A DNA stretch of 11,483 nucleotides. Source: CAYGWP01 sp964353455 (lineage in GTDB: Bacteria; Planctomycetota; Phycisphaerae; FEN-1346). The position numbers and the translations under genes were made by a program. The notes beneath the pieces were generated by a model that did no database searches, was not told where the DNA came from, and saw nothing but the letters and a program-made list of their open reading frames with translations. Every line of letters starts with the position of its first letter. Position 1 is the stretch's first letter. The DNA lies in NCBI GenBank assembly GCA_964353455.1, contig CAYGWP010000362.1:1-11483 (forward strand). The letters run 5' to 3'. Positions 1 through 6,881 of this stretch are shown piece by piece.

Positions 1-88
1 CTTGTGGGAGAGGGGCAGGGGTGAGGGGTGGAGCAACGGCAAACCCCTCACCCGGCCTGCGGCCACCCTCTCCCGCAAGGGGAGAGGG
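1..88. repeat. Inverted pair of G/C-tract hairpin repeats
   Basis: This gene-free stretch lies just downstream of the PQQ-like gene. Two half-elements face each other: the right one runs from ACCCCTCACCC (43-53) to a hairpin with arms CCCTCTCCC (66-74) and GGGAGAGGG (80-88) around GCAAG. The left one (about 6-29) is the reverse complement of the same pattern and runs off the window. GGGTGAGGGGT (19-29) and ACCCCTCACCC (43-53) form perfect 11-base arms around a 13-base loop. The same unit recurs at 10470-10510, so this is a dispersed, REP-like family. It could end transcription of the operon by structure, but no T-tract follows on the minus strand. No transposase is visible nearby. Confidence 0.8.
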
Positions 89-144
89 TTAACGGCATGG
101 TGCGCTAAACACGTACGGCCGACCCGCCGCGCGAAGGAAAAACC

Positions 145-1875
145 CTACTTCGCCGGCGCGGGCACGGCCGACCCGGAGGGAACCTCGCCCTTCTCCTGGA
201 CCGCCCACATGTAGTGCCGCGAGGTGATAAAGAGAATCCCGTTGGCGGCCACGGGCGATGCCCACGCCGGGGCGCCCAGGTTCATCTTTGCCAGGACCTT
301 CTTCTCCTTGCCGGCCGCAAGCACCCAAAGCGCTTTCTCGGTAGGCATGTACACCTTTCCATCTGCTACCAGCGTGGAGCCCCAGGTCTGCGAGTTCCCG
401 TCATGGACCCAGTACACGTGGCCCGTCTCGGCGTCGAGGCAGTGGCATCGGCCCGCCACGTCGGCGACGTAGAGGAGGCCGTCGGCGATCGAGACGGTCG
501 AGAGCGTCCGGTCCAGACCCTGGTAGCACCAGACCTTACCCGACTGCGTGATGTCGCCGGTCTTGGCGGCGTCGATGCACCAGAGCGCCCCGCGGCCGCG
601 GCCGTGGGCCGGGTCGCGCCCGATGCCCACGTACACCCGGTTCTTGTAGAAGACCGGCGTGGCGATGATCTCGCTCATGCCGACGAACGTGCCGTTGCTC
701 AGGTTGATCGTGTCGGACCGCCGCCGGTCGCCCCGGCAGTAGTGGGTGATCATGTCCAGATCGCCGAACTTCATGTACTCCGGCGGGTTGCAATCGACGG
801 ACCAGACGACCCTCAGTTTCGCGGGCTTCTGGGCGGCGGCCGTCGGGGCCTCGTAAGCGTAGCACCTGCCGTCGCCGCCGCCCATGAAGATGAGGGTCTT
901 CACGCCGACCTTTCCGAGCGACGGCGACGACCACTGGCCGTGCAGCATCCGGTCGGCCATCCGCACGTCGTCCAGCGCCACGAGGCGGCCGGTCTTTTTC
1001 TCCAGGACGATCAGGTTCGGCGCATCGGGGGCGGGGACCTTGCGGAACTCATCATGTTTGGCGGCCTCGGCCTGGCGGTCGATCCCGTTGGCCGTCAGGA
1101 CGTACACGAAGTCGCCGCTGACGACGGGCGAACAGTTGCAGGCGTCCGACGGACGCACGCCCAGCGCCCACATGTCGAACGTCCACAGGACCTCGGCGTC
1201 GCGCGGGGCCTCCGGCCACGGGGACTTCGTCTCGGCCGCCGGCTCCTTGCCCTTGGCGGGCGCCGCAGGCTTCGCCGGCGCGGACTTCCCGGACGCGGGC
1301 TTCTCGGGCGCGGCCAAGTCCCTCTTGACAGCCGGCGGCGCGGCGGCCTTCGGCTTGCCGGCCGTGCTCATGCACACCACCTCCAGCCGGTGCGTCACGA
1401 AATAGACGCGGTCGCCCTCGACCGCCGCCGACGAGCAGACGCCAAGTTGCCGCGGGAACCGGCTGAACTCAAACTTCCGTCCGTCCACCATCTGCGGCAC
1501 GTCTTCACGCACGGGGGCACGCCACTGCCATATCGGCTTGCCTGTCGCCTCATCGAGGCAGAGGAATACCCCCTGGTCGTCGCGCATCGTGCCGACGAAA
1601 ATCTTTCCGCCGGCGATCGCGGGCGTTGAGCATGTCATCGCGCCGATGCGCGCGACCCACTTCACGTTCTTTGCGGTCTCGAGTTTCACGCCGCCGCCCT
1701 GCGGGTCCTTCTCGCCGGGGACGAATGCCTCGGCCAGGCCCTTTTCCTGCGAGACCCTGTTGCGGCCGTCCTGTCCGCCGCCCCACGACGGCCAGTCTGC
1801 GGCCGGCGCGGCCGGCGAAGAGATGAGGAGGGCCGTGAGGCCCAGGGCGACCACAATCGCGCGGCACACGGTCAT
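145..1875 (-). CDS. Secreted PQQ-like beta-propeller repeat protein
   Basis: The product is 576 residues and probably exported. Residues 1-26 form a Sec-type signal peptide (hydrophobic stretch, then PAAPAA before Asp27). A planctomycete-type opening (DWPSWGGG) follows, then repeated blade motifs of the PQQ_2/BamB-like kind, such as STPAIAGGKIFVGT (about 83-96), a C-L-D-x-x-T-G-x-x-x-W pattern near 106-116, and 'CLDAETGHVYW' and 'ASPVAANGILFITS' in the C-terminal part. Such propellers act as structural, binding or, less often, quinoprotein dehydrogenase domains; no PQQ-ligand set can be asserted here. Residues about 173-222 are a Lys/Ala/Pro-rich linker that interrupts the propeller. The ATG at 1875 is chosen because a perfect AGGAGG (1881-1886) lies five bases upstream and the signal peptide starts there; the frame stays open further upstream but over the FAD gene. 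It lies 17 bases after that gene's stop, so the two are likely co-transcribed. Confidence 0.88.
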   Translation of the reverse strand: MTVCRAIVVALGLTALLISSPAAPAADWPSWGGGQDGRNRVSQEKGLAEAFVPGEKDPQGGGVKLETAKNVKWVARIGAMTCSTPAIAGGKIFVGTMRDDQGVFLCLDEATGKPIWQWRAPVREDVPQMVDGRKFEFSRFPRQLGVCSSAAVEGDRVYFVTHRLEVVCMSTAGKPKAAAPPAVKRDLAAPEKPASGKSAPAKPAAPAKGKEPAAETKSPWPEAPRDAEVLWTFDMWALGVRPSDACNCSPVVSGDFVYVLTANGIDRQAEAAKHDEFRKVPAPDAPNLIVLEKKTGRLVALDDVRMADRMLHGQWSSPSLGKVGVKTLIFMGGGDGRCYAYEAPTAAAQKPAKLRVVWSVDCNPPEYMKFGDLDMITHYCRGDRRRSDTINLSNGTFVGMSEIIATPVFYKNRVYVGIGRDPAHGRGRGALWCIDAAKTGDITQSGKVWCYQGLDRTLSTVSIADGLLYVADVAGRCHCLDAETGHVYWVHDGNSQTWGSTLVADGKVYMPTEKALWVLAAGKEKKVLAKMNLGAPAWASPVAANGILFITSRHYMWAVQEKGEVPSGSAVPAPAK

Positions 1876-1880
1876 TGCTT

Positions 1881-1886
1881 CCTCCT
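1881..1886 (-). promoter_or_regulatory. Shine-Dalgarno site of the PQQ-like gene
   Basis: The minus strand reads AGGAGG five bases before the ATG at 1875. It fixes the start, because the reading frame is open for 76 more codons upstream. It sits in the 17-base gap after the FAD oxidoreductase stop. Confidence 0.8.
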
Positions 1887-1892
1887 TCGACC

Positions 1893-3281
1893 TCATTTCA
1901 GGCCCGGCTGTTCGCGGTCTTTCATTTCGAGGTCCACGCCGTCTCGGCGGAGTGCATCCTGGATTTCGCGGACGGCCAGGTCGCGCGGCAGGCATCCCTT
2001 CCGGGCCGACATGGCCGCGGCAATCCCGGCGGCGTGCCCGGTGGCCATGCAATTGCCCATGCTCTTGCCGGCCGACGCCGCGACGTGCGTGGCCGAGATG
2101 CATCGGCCCGCCACCAGCAGCCCTTCGATCTTCTCGGGCAGGATCGCCCGGTAAGGCACATCGTGAATCTTCATCTTCTCGAACCGCACGAACCCCAGGT
2201 CAAGGAACCCGCTGCGCCAGGCTATTGTATCGTCGAAAGTGCGGCCGGCCTTGGCATCCTCTTCCGTGAGGACGTACGCGCCTTTTACGCGGCGGGTCTC
2301 GCGGACGCCGACCTGCGGCCCGGCGGCGGCAAGTTCCAGGTCCTTGAGTTCCTCGCCGCCGAACTCGCGCATCGCCTGGACCATCTGAACGGCCTGGCGG
2401 CGGCTGAGGCACTCGGCTTTCGTCCGCTCGGCCGGGTCGGTCGCGTCGAACTGGCCCAGGTCCCGCACCCCGGCGTGGTTGATAAAGAAATTAACATGGC
2501 TATTCGCAATCGGTGTGAGGCCCCAGCCTTTCGGGATGAGCGGGTACTTCTCGCGGGCCTTCCGGGCGACCTCGCCGATGTTTGCCTTCCGCACATCCGC
2601 CCGCCCCGCGTTCGTCACCGAGAGGCACAGCGTCATGGGCGTGAGCGACCCGGCCTCCTTCATCGTCTCGGCCCCGGCGAAGAACGCCACGTCGGCATCC
2701 CCCGTGGAATCGACGATGCACTTTGCGCGGATCGCCATCGGCCCCTGCTTGGTGGCCGCGATGACGCCGGCAGCACGCCCGCCCTCGACGATCGCATCGG
2801 CCGCACGCACGTGCACGAGGTACCGGCACCCGGCGGCGTCGAGGGCGTCGATGACCGCCGCCTTCAGGTACTCCACGTTACAGAAGAGTTCGTGCTGCCC
2901 GATCCGGACCGCCTGGTCGCCGTAGGCCCGGAGTTTCTCGATCAGGAGTTCGTGGACCTTCGACCGCGGCCTGCCGTGCGGCCGCACCTGGTTGATCGGC
3001 ATGCCCATGCACCATGCGGCAACGCCGCCGAAGAAGGAGTGGTTCTCCACCAGGAGGGTCTTTGCGCCCGCGCGTGCCGCCCCGAGCGCCGCCCCGATGC
3101 CCGCCGGGCCGCCGCCGACCACGAGGACGTCCACCTCGTCAAGCGTTCCGCGCGATGCGCCGGCCACGCGAGTTGCCGCCCACGGCGTCGCCCCGCCCGC
3201 GCCTTGCGCTGCCGCACCCACTGCGGCCGCAGCCCCCGCCGCCAGCACGCCCCGCCGGGTCACCTTGCGCCTTGCGCCCAT
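1893..3281 (-). CDS. Tat-exported FAD-dependent oxidoreductase (FAD_oxidored family)
   Basis: The protein has 462 residues. Its N-terminus reads RRKVTRRGVLAAG, with arginine pairs followed by a long Ala/Gly-rich hydrophobic segment (about 11-36), which fits a twin-arginine signal for export of a folded flavoprotein. The mature part opens with a Rossmann FAD motif, VLVVGGGPAGIGAALGAARAG (about 52-72), and an acidic residue in LLVEN (Glu79) suited to bind ribose. DSTGDADVAFFAG lies in the middle, and GLLVAGRCISATHVAAS near residue 400 matches the C-terminal FAD-contact motif of FAD_oxidored (PF12831). The substrate is unknown; family members in Planctomycetes often sit near glycan-degradation genes, and a GH16 gene lies two genes upstream here. 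The start has AGGAAGAG seven bases before the ATG. The unknown lipoprotein ends 33 bases upstream and the PQQ-like gene begins 17 bases downstream. Confidence 0.9.
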   Translation of the reverse strand: MGARRKVTRRGVLAAGAAAAVGAAAQGAGGATPWAATRVAGASRGTLDEVDVLVVGGGPAGIGAALGAARAGAKTLLVENHSFFGGVAAWCMGMPINQVRPHGRPRSKVHELLIEKLRAYGDQAVRIGQHELFCNVEYLKAAVIDALDAAGCRYLVHVRAADAIVEGGRAAGVIAATKQGPMAIRAKCIVDSTGDADVAFFAGAETMKEAGSLTPMTLCLSVTNAGRADVRKANIGEVARKAREKYPLIPKGWGLTPIANSHVNFFINHAGVRDLGQFDATDPAERTKAECLSRRQAVQMVQAMREFGGEELKDLELAAAGPQVGVRETRRVKGAYVLTEEDAKAGRTFDDTIAWRSGFLDLGFVRFEKMKIHDVPYRAILPEKIEGLLVAGRCISATHVAASAGKSMGNCMATGHAAGIAAAMSARKGCLPRDLAVREIQDALRRDGVDLEMKDREQPGLK

Positions 3282-3314
3282 AATCTCTTCCTATGCTGGT
3301 GGTACTTGTATGCT

Positions 3315-4526
3315 TCATCGGCCCGCGGGCACGGCGAAGACCTGCTCGCCTTCGATGCGGATGGGCTGGCCGTTGACAGTCGGCTCGCCGCGGCCGTGGG
3401 CGAGGATGCGGTACGACTTGGGCGGGGCCGCCGCGCCCTGCGGGACGATGTGGAACCGCCCGCCGCCGTCATCCACGATGACGCCCTCCGCGAGGAGCCA
3501 GTAATCGGCCGTCGCGGCGATGGACTGGAACCCGCGCAGGCGGTCGGCCTCGGACTCCATCTCGGGAATCGAGTCGAAGAAGCCCACCGCGTACGCGGCC
3601 GAGAAGAAGTCGCCGCGCCGCACCGCCAGCCCGCCGATCTCCTGGATGAAGCACACGTATCCGCGCTGGTGGCACCACGCCTCGCTCACGACGCCGGGGT
3701 CGAGCGTGATGCCGGCCAGGTACGGCATGCCGGGGCCGCGGAGTTTCTGGGCGCGGATCATCCGCCCCGGCATCGGCTGCCGCCCGCGCTGGTAAAGGTG
3801 CCGCGCATCGGGCGGAAAGTTCTCGAAGAAGTCGGATGCCGGGATGCGGCCCTCATACGAGAGGTACGCCTCCTCGAACGTGTCGCCGCGCGTGTGCTTG
3901 ATGTGGCCGGGCATGTCGATGCGGAGGAACACGTTCGGCACGTCGTTGGCGCTTTCGATACGGTCGGACGCGAGGACGTAACGCCGCCCGGCCGGGAAGA
4001 TGATCGTCTGCATCCACTTCGACCCCGGCGCGTAGCCCGGGGCGGCCTGGGTGTACCGCCACCCTTGCCGGACGGCGACGAAATCGCGCCCGACGACGAA
4101 CTCGGAATCAACGTGCTTCGCCTGGGTGCAGATCTGCGGGAGTTCAATGTAATGCTTTGCGATATTTCCATGATACGGGTTGCCGAATTCGTACGGCAGG
4201 CCCCCCTCGGCGCCCGGCCCCATGAGGAAATCAACGATGTCGAGGCCGAACGAGCGGTCGCGCGCCGCCGTCTTCCGGTCGAGAAAAGTGCCGGCCTTGA
4301 TGCCGCTGACGTACCCGTTCGGCCAGACCTCGGCCGAGAGGCGGTCGGTCTCGATGATGATGCGTTCGTCCTGGCCGCGCGAGGCCGTCGGCGGCGGGGT
4401 GTCTGGCGTCGGAGAAGTCATCTTTTGCCTCGCAGGTTGGTCGGGGGCGCGCGTGTCAGCACAGCCGCACAGCATGGTGAACACAATGCCGGCGGCGGCA
4501 ATAGTATGACAGGTTGAATACATCAT
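3315..4526 (-). CDS. Unrecognised lipoprotein, 403 residues, in a GH16/FAD cluster
   Basis: I do not assign a function. The product begins MMYSTCHTIAAAGIVF and has a lipobox-like LCGC ending at Cys20, so it is probably a lipoprotein; a short Pro/Thr/Ser-rich linker follows (about 24-45). The rest looks like one globular, beta-rich domain with aromatic-rich segments: EVWPNGYVSGIKAGTF, GLDIVDFLMGPG, ELPQICTQAKHV, FLRIDMPGHIKHTRGD, ASDFFENFPPDARHLY and EAWCHQRGYVCFIQEIGG. I have an impression of similar sequences in Planctomycetes and Lentisphaerae, but could not search. A mutarotase-like or carbohydrate-binding sandwich is a guess from composition and from the GH16 neighbour. Two adjacent ATGs (4526 and 4523) are possible starts; starting further upstream would run into the palindromes and precede the signal. 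No clear Shine-Dalgarno site is visible. FAD oxidoreductase follows after 33 bases. Confidence 0.8.
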   Translation of the reverse strand: MMYSTCHTIAAAGIVFTMLCGCADTRAPDQPARQKMTSPTPDTPPPTASRGQDERIIIETDRLSAEVWPNGYVSGIKAGTFLDRKTAARDRSFGLDIVDFLMGPGAEGGLPYEFGNPYHGNIAKHYIELPQICTQAKHVDSEFVVGRDFVAVRQGWRYTQAAPGYAPGSKWMQTIIFPAGRRYVLASDRIESANDVPNVFLRIDMPGHIKHTRGDTFEEAYLSYEGRIPASDFFENFPPDARHLYQRGRQPMPGRMIRAQKLRGPGMPYLAGITLDPGVVSEAWCHQRGYVCFIQEIGGLAVRRGDFFSAAYAVGFFDSIPEMESEADRLRGFQSIAATADYWLLAEGVIVDDGGGRFHIVPQGAAAPPKSYRILAHGRGEPTVNGQPIRIEGEQVFAVPAGR

Positions 4527-4534
4527 AGTTAGCC

Positions 4535-4633
4535 GCCCGCCTTGGCGGGCGCGTGTTCGCGCGAACAGCACGGCCGGGCAAGACCGGCCGTGGCACACGC
4601 GTTAGGCGCGGCGTTGCCGGGGCGCGCCCCGGC
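4535..4633. repeat. Array of stacked palindromes between GH16 and the lipoprotein
   Basis: This 107-base intergenic gap is almost wholly palindromic. In order: arms GCCCGCC/GGCGGGC around TT (4535-4550); the perfect palindrome TGTTCGCGCGAACA (4554-4567); 9-base arms CACGGCCGG/CCGGCCGTG around GCAAGA (4569-4592); and the perfect 18-base palindrome centred at 4624/4625 (4616-4633). The last touches the GH16 stop codon at 4634-4636. The arrangement resembles a REP/BIME-type mosaic; it could stop or slow transcription after GH16 or stabilise mRNA ends. No T-tract is visible, so a canonical intrinsic terminator is not claimed. No coding potential is seen in the gap. Confidence 0.85.
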
Positions 4634-5404
4634 CTACGTCGGCCGCGTCTTATAGACCCGAACGTAATCGAACATGACGCTGTCGGGCAACTTCGCGTCG
4701 GCGATGTTGCCGGCCCACTTGCCGACCTCTATGCTCAGGATGATGTACTGGGGCGCGTGCGAGACGGCCTTGTCGGTCCGCCACGTCTCCTTGCCGTCAA
4801 CGTAGAAGACGTACGCCTCGGGCGTCCAGTCGAGGCCGACCGTGTGCCAGCCCTCGCCGATGCCCGGCTGGTCGTGGACGTGGGCGGCCGACTTATGGTC
4901 CTTGCCGTATCCGTCCCAGTGCAGGGTGTGCTGGATCTTGTCGGGCTTATTGCGGAGATATTCAAAGATGTCGATCTCCGTGCCGCTGGTTTTCGGGTCG
5001 CCGACGACCTTGCCCATATGCTGGGGCATGAGCCAGAAGGCCGACCAGTGGCCCTGCTGGGCCTGGAGTTTGACTCGGCACTCGAAGTAGCCGAAGGTCC
5101 GCTCGAACTTGCCGCGGGTCTCGATCATGGATGTGTGGTACTCGCTGCCGACCTTGGAGGTGGTGATGAGCAGGTGGCCCAGCCCGTCGAGGGTCGCCGC
5201 CTCCTTGACGGTTACGCCGTCGCGGCGTTTGCCGGGGTAGTGATAGCCCCACTTCGAGGCGTCGAGGGTCTTGCCGTCGAACTCATCGCTCCAGACGAGG
5301 TTATCGTCGGCGGGCGGTTTCGGCGCATCGGCGGCCGGGGCGGCGGCCGCAAGCGCCAGGATGCACGCGGCGAGTCCGCAAAGAATGTTCATATCATGTA
5401 ACAT
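4634..5404 (-). CDS. Secreted GH16 family glycoside hydrolase
   Basis: The product is 256 residues, a single-domain GH16 enzyme (PF00722) that hydrolyses beta-glycosidic bonds in polysaccharides with retention. The signal peptide covers about residues 5-27 (MNILCGLAACILALAAAAP, then AADA). The catalytic signature EIDIFE is intact at Glu143, Asp145 and Glu148: nucleophile, assisting Asp and acid/base. Other family features are WSDEFDG near 38-44, GYFECRVKL about 106-114, WSAFWLMP about 120-127 and WHTVGLDWTPEAYVFYVDG in the C-terminal part. The substrate (laminarin, mixed-linkage glucan, agar or carrageenan) cannot be decided by eye. The ATG at 5404 is preferred: it lies seven bases after the TPR gene's stop, with GAGAGG about 11 bases upstream. 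The ATG at 5392 gives an equally good signal peptide and is a real alternative. The gene is in an apparent operon with the TPR lipoprotein, and palindromes follow its stop. Confidence 0.92.
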   Translation of the reverse strand: MLHDMNILCGLAACILALAAAAPAADAPKPPADDNLVWSDEFDGKTLDASKWGYHYPGKRRDGVTVKEAATLDGLGHLLITTSKVGSEYHTSMIETRGKFERTFGYFECRVKLQAQQGHWSAFWLMPQHMGKVVGDPKTSGTEIDIFEYLRNKPDKIQHTLHWDGYGKDHKSAAHVHDQPGIGEGWHTVGLDWTPEAYVFYVDGKETWRTDKAVSHAPQYIILSIEVGKWAGNIADAKLPDSVMFDYVRVYKTRPT

Positions 5405-5411
5405 GGATGCG

Positions 5412-6131
5412 TCAGCCTCTCTTTCGGCTTGCCGCAATCAGGGCGAGAAGTTCCTGCTTCGCGGCGGCGTCGGTCCCCGTGTCGAGGTCCAGGGCCTCGC
5501 CGAAACACGCGGCGGCCCTGGCCCACTCCTCATCCTCGAACGCAAGGATACCTTCAACGTACTTGGAATACGAGGGCATTGCCGCCTGGAGCCGCGCGTG
5601 GTCGTCCATGGCGGCCAGGAGGTCCATGATGCGGCCCGTGCGGTTGTGGAAGCGGTTGAGGTCCTCGTTCTTGCCGCCGTGCAGGAGTTCCAGGCGGAAG
5701 AGCCGCCGGAACGGTTCGAGCCAGACCTTGCGGCCGCTGCCGGTGCACTCGATGACCATGGCGAGGAGTGCCTCGGTGTCGAGGGAATTGAGGTCCTGCG
5801 GGCGCTTCGCGCCGAGCGCATCGGCCAGGGCGAACGACTTGCCGAAGCACGTGGCCGCAAGGGCGTACGAGCGGCGGGCCGTCTCGTAGTCGCCGGAGAG
5901 AAGGTGGGCATCGCCCATCCTGAGGTGGACCTGGGAGTAGTGCGGCTCGAGTCTGATGGCTGCGGCAAACTCCCCGATTGCCTTCTCCATGTCGCCTGCC
6001 TCAAGGTACTGCTCGCCTAGGTCCTTGTGATAGACGGGCGTTGCCGTGCCGCCCGGTTCCTTTGCGCAGCCCGTGCAGAGCAGGGCGGGGAGGGCGAGGG
6101 CGAGGAGGCTGATGGCGTTTCGGCCTGTCAT
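5412..6131 (-). CDS. TPR-containing lipoprotein
   Basis: The protein has 239 residues. Residues 1-21 are a lipoprotein signal with lipobox LCTGC, making Cys22 the likely lipidated residue. Two tetratricopeptide-like helix pairs follow: YHKDLGEQYLEAGDMEKAIG (about 34-53, continuing to 66) and LRMGDAHLLSGDYETARRSY (about 70-89, continuing to 100). A further TPR-like unit, GILAFEDEEWARAAACFGEA, lies near the C-terminus (about 198-217). TPR lipoproteins serve as envelope scaffolds; no partner is identifiable, though GH16 is next door. The start at 6131 is preferred because it begins the signal peptide, has GGAGG four bases upstream, and overlaps the DUF5131 stop as ATGA. Upstream codons in this frame belong to the DUF5131 gene region and lack signal character. 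GH16 begins seven bases after its stop. Confidence 0.88.
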   Translation of the reverse strand: MTGRNAISLLALALPALLCTGCAKEPGGTATPVYHKDLGEQYLEAGDMEKAIGEFAAAIRLEPHYSQVHLRMGDAHLLSGDYETARRSYALAATCFGKSFALADALGAKRPQDLNSLDTEALLAMVIECTGSGRKVWLEPFRRLFRLELLHGGKNEDLNRFHNRTGRIMDLLAAMDDHARLQAAMPSYSKYVEGILAFEDEEWARAAACFGEALDLDTGTDAAAKQELLALIAASRKRG

Positions 6132-6880
6132 CGGGCCTCCGGCGAGGCGGCAGCACGCGCGGCGGCCTTCTGCGGGGTTGGCATCTCGTCCCACGTTCGC
6201 CCTTCGAGCAGTCGTCCGGCCTTCTTCTTGTTGACGCCGCCCCATTGCTTGAAGAAGAAGGGCACCTTGGCCTTGATGCACTGGTCTCGGATGTTCGTAA
6301 CCCATTCGGGTTGCATCGGTCGGGCGCCCACGCCGGATTCGCCGCCGACCACGACCCAGTCAATGCCGCCCAGGTCCAGGTTGGGAATCGGCCCCAGGAG
6401 CGGCTCAAGCGACAGGAACTTGACGGCCGCGTGCGTCTGGCGCAGGTGGTCGATGCGGAAGGCGTAGTCAGCGGTCTCGACGGTCACGCCCATCCAGACG
6501 TGCAGCGGCCAATCAATGAGGCCGTCCAGTTCGGCCAGTCGCTCGGCCCGCTTGGTGAGGATCTGGTACGTGTGCCAGTCGGCCCGGCGTATGAACTGGA
6601 ACACCTTCTGGATGAACTCCAGCGGCACGTCTTCGTGGAATAGGTCGCTCATGGAATTGACGAAGACCATCTGCGGCTTCTTCCACCGCAGGGGCAGTTG
6701 TAGCGCGAGGGGATGTAGAGCCACCGCGAAGCCCTGGGTATAGTTTTGCTGTCCCATGCCCTTTAGGCGCAGGGCCATGCGCTCGGCGTAGCAGTGACGA
6801 CAGCCGGCGCTGATCTTCGTGCAGCCCGTGACCGGGTTCCACGTGGCTTCGGTCCACTCGATTAAGGATCGTGCGCCGAT
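6128..6880 (-). CDS. DUF5131 (phage Gp37/Gp68-type) three-Cys-motif protein, apparent ATC start
   Basis: The product is 250 residues if translation begins at the ATC at 6880. It belongs to DUF5131 (PF07505), a family of unknown biochemical role. Visible family features in order: IEWTEATWNPVTGC (7-20), the cysteine cluster C20-x6-C27-x2-C30-Y, FVNSMSDLFHEDVP (73-86), YQILTKRAERL (105-115), VWMGVTVE (128-135), FLSLEPLLGP (155-164), WVVVGGESGVGARPM (175-189), and FFFKQWGG (208-215) with GRTWDEMP (227-234). The cysteines suggest a metal or Fe-S site; a radical-SAM-like chemistry is only an idea. The first ATG in frame (6778) would delete all three cysteines. No ATG, GTG, TTG or CTG exists between the upstream in-frame TGA and 6778. 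The ATC is six bases after a perfect AGGAGG and one base after the TcmP stop. The Ala-rich tail (237-250) runs into the TPR gene's leader and ends at the ATGA overlap. Confidence 0.88.
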   Translation of the reverse strand: MGARSLIEWTEATWNPVTGCTKISAGCRHCYAERMALRLKGMGQQNYTQGFAVALHPLALQLPLRWKKPQMVFVNSMSDLFHEDVPLEFIQKVFQFIRRADWHTYQILTKRAERLAELDGLIDWPLHVWMGVTVETADYAFRIDHLRQTHAAVKFLSLEPLLGPIPNLDLGGIDWVVVGGESGVGARPMQPEWVTNIRDQCIKAKVPFFFKQWGGVNKKKAGRLLEGRTWDEMPTPQKAAARAAASPEAR

Positions 6881-6881
6881 G

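Noticed and set aside
66..88. Intrinsic terminator after the PQQ-like gene
   Set aside because: The hairpin is strong but no T-tract follows on the minus strand, and the sequence belongs to a dispersed repeat family.
214..1629. Plus-strand open frame of about 471 codons
   Set aside because: It is antisense to the PQQ-like propeller; the translation is Arg/Val/Gly-rich with no recognisable motif.
1875..4517. Long open frame of about 880 codons on the plus strand
   Set aside because: It lies opposite three well-supported minus-strand genes (a FAD enzyme, a lipoprotein and the end of a secreted propeller), crosses their boundaries and shows no domain. High third-position GC keeps antisense frames open.
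6128..6778. DUF5131 gene starting at the ATG at 6778
   Set aside because: This start removes 34 family-conserved residues including all three cysteines, although the same frame encodes them directly upstream.
6128..6880. Calling DUF5131 a radical SAM enzyme
   Set aside because: The visible C-x6-C-x2-C spacing is not the canonical CxxxCxxC, so only a generic metal or Fe-S site is suggested.
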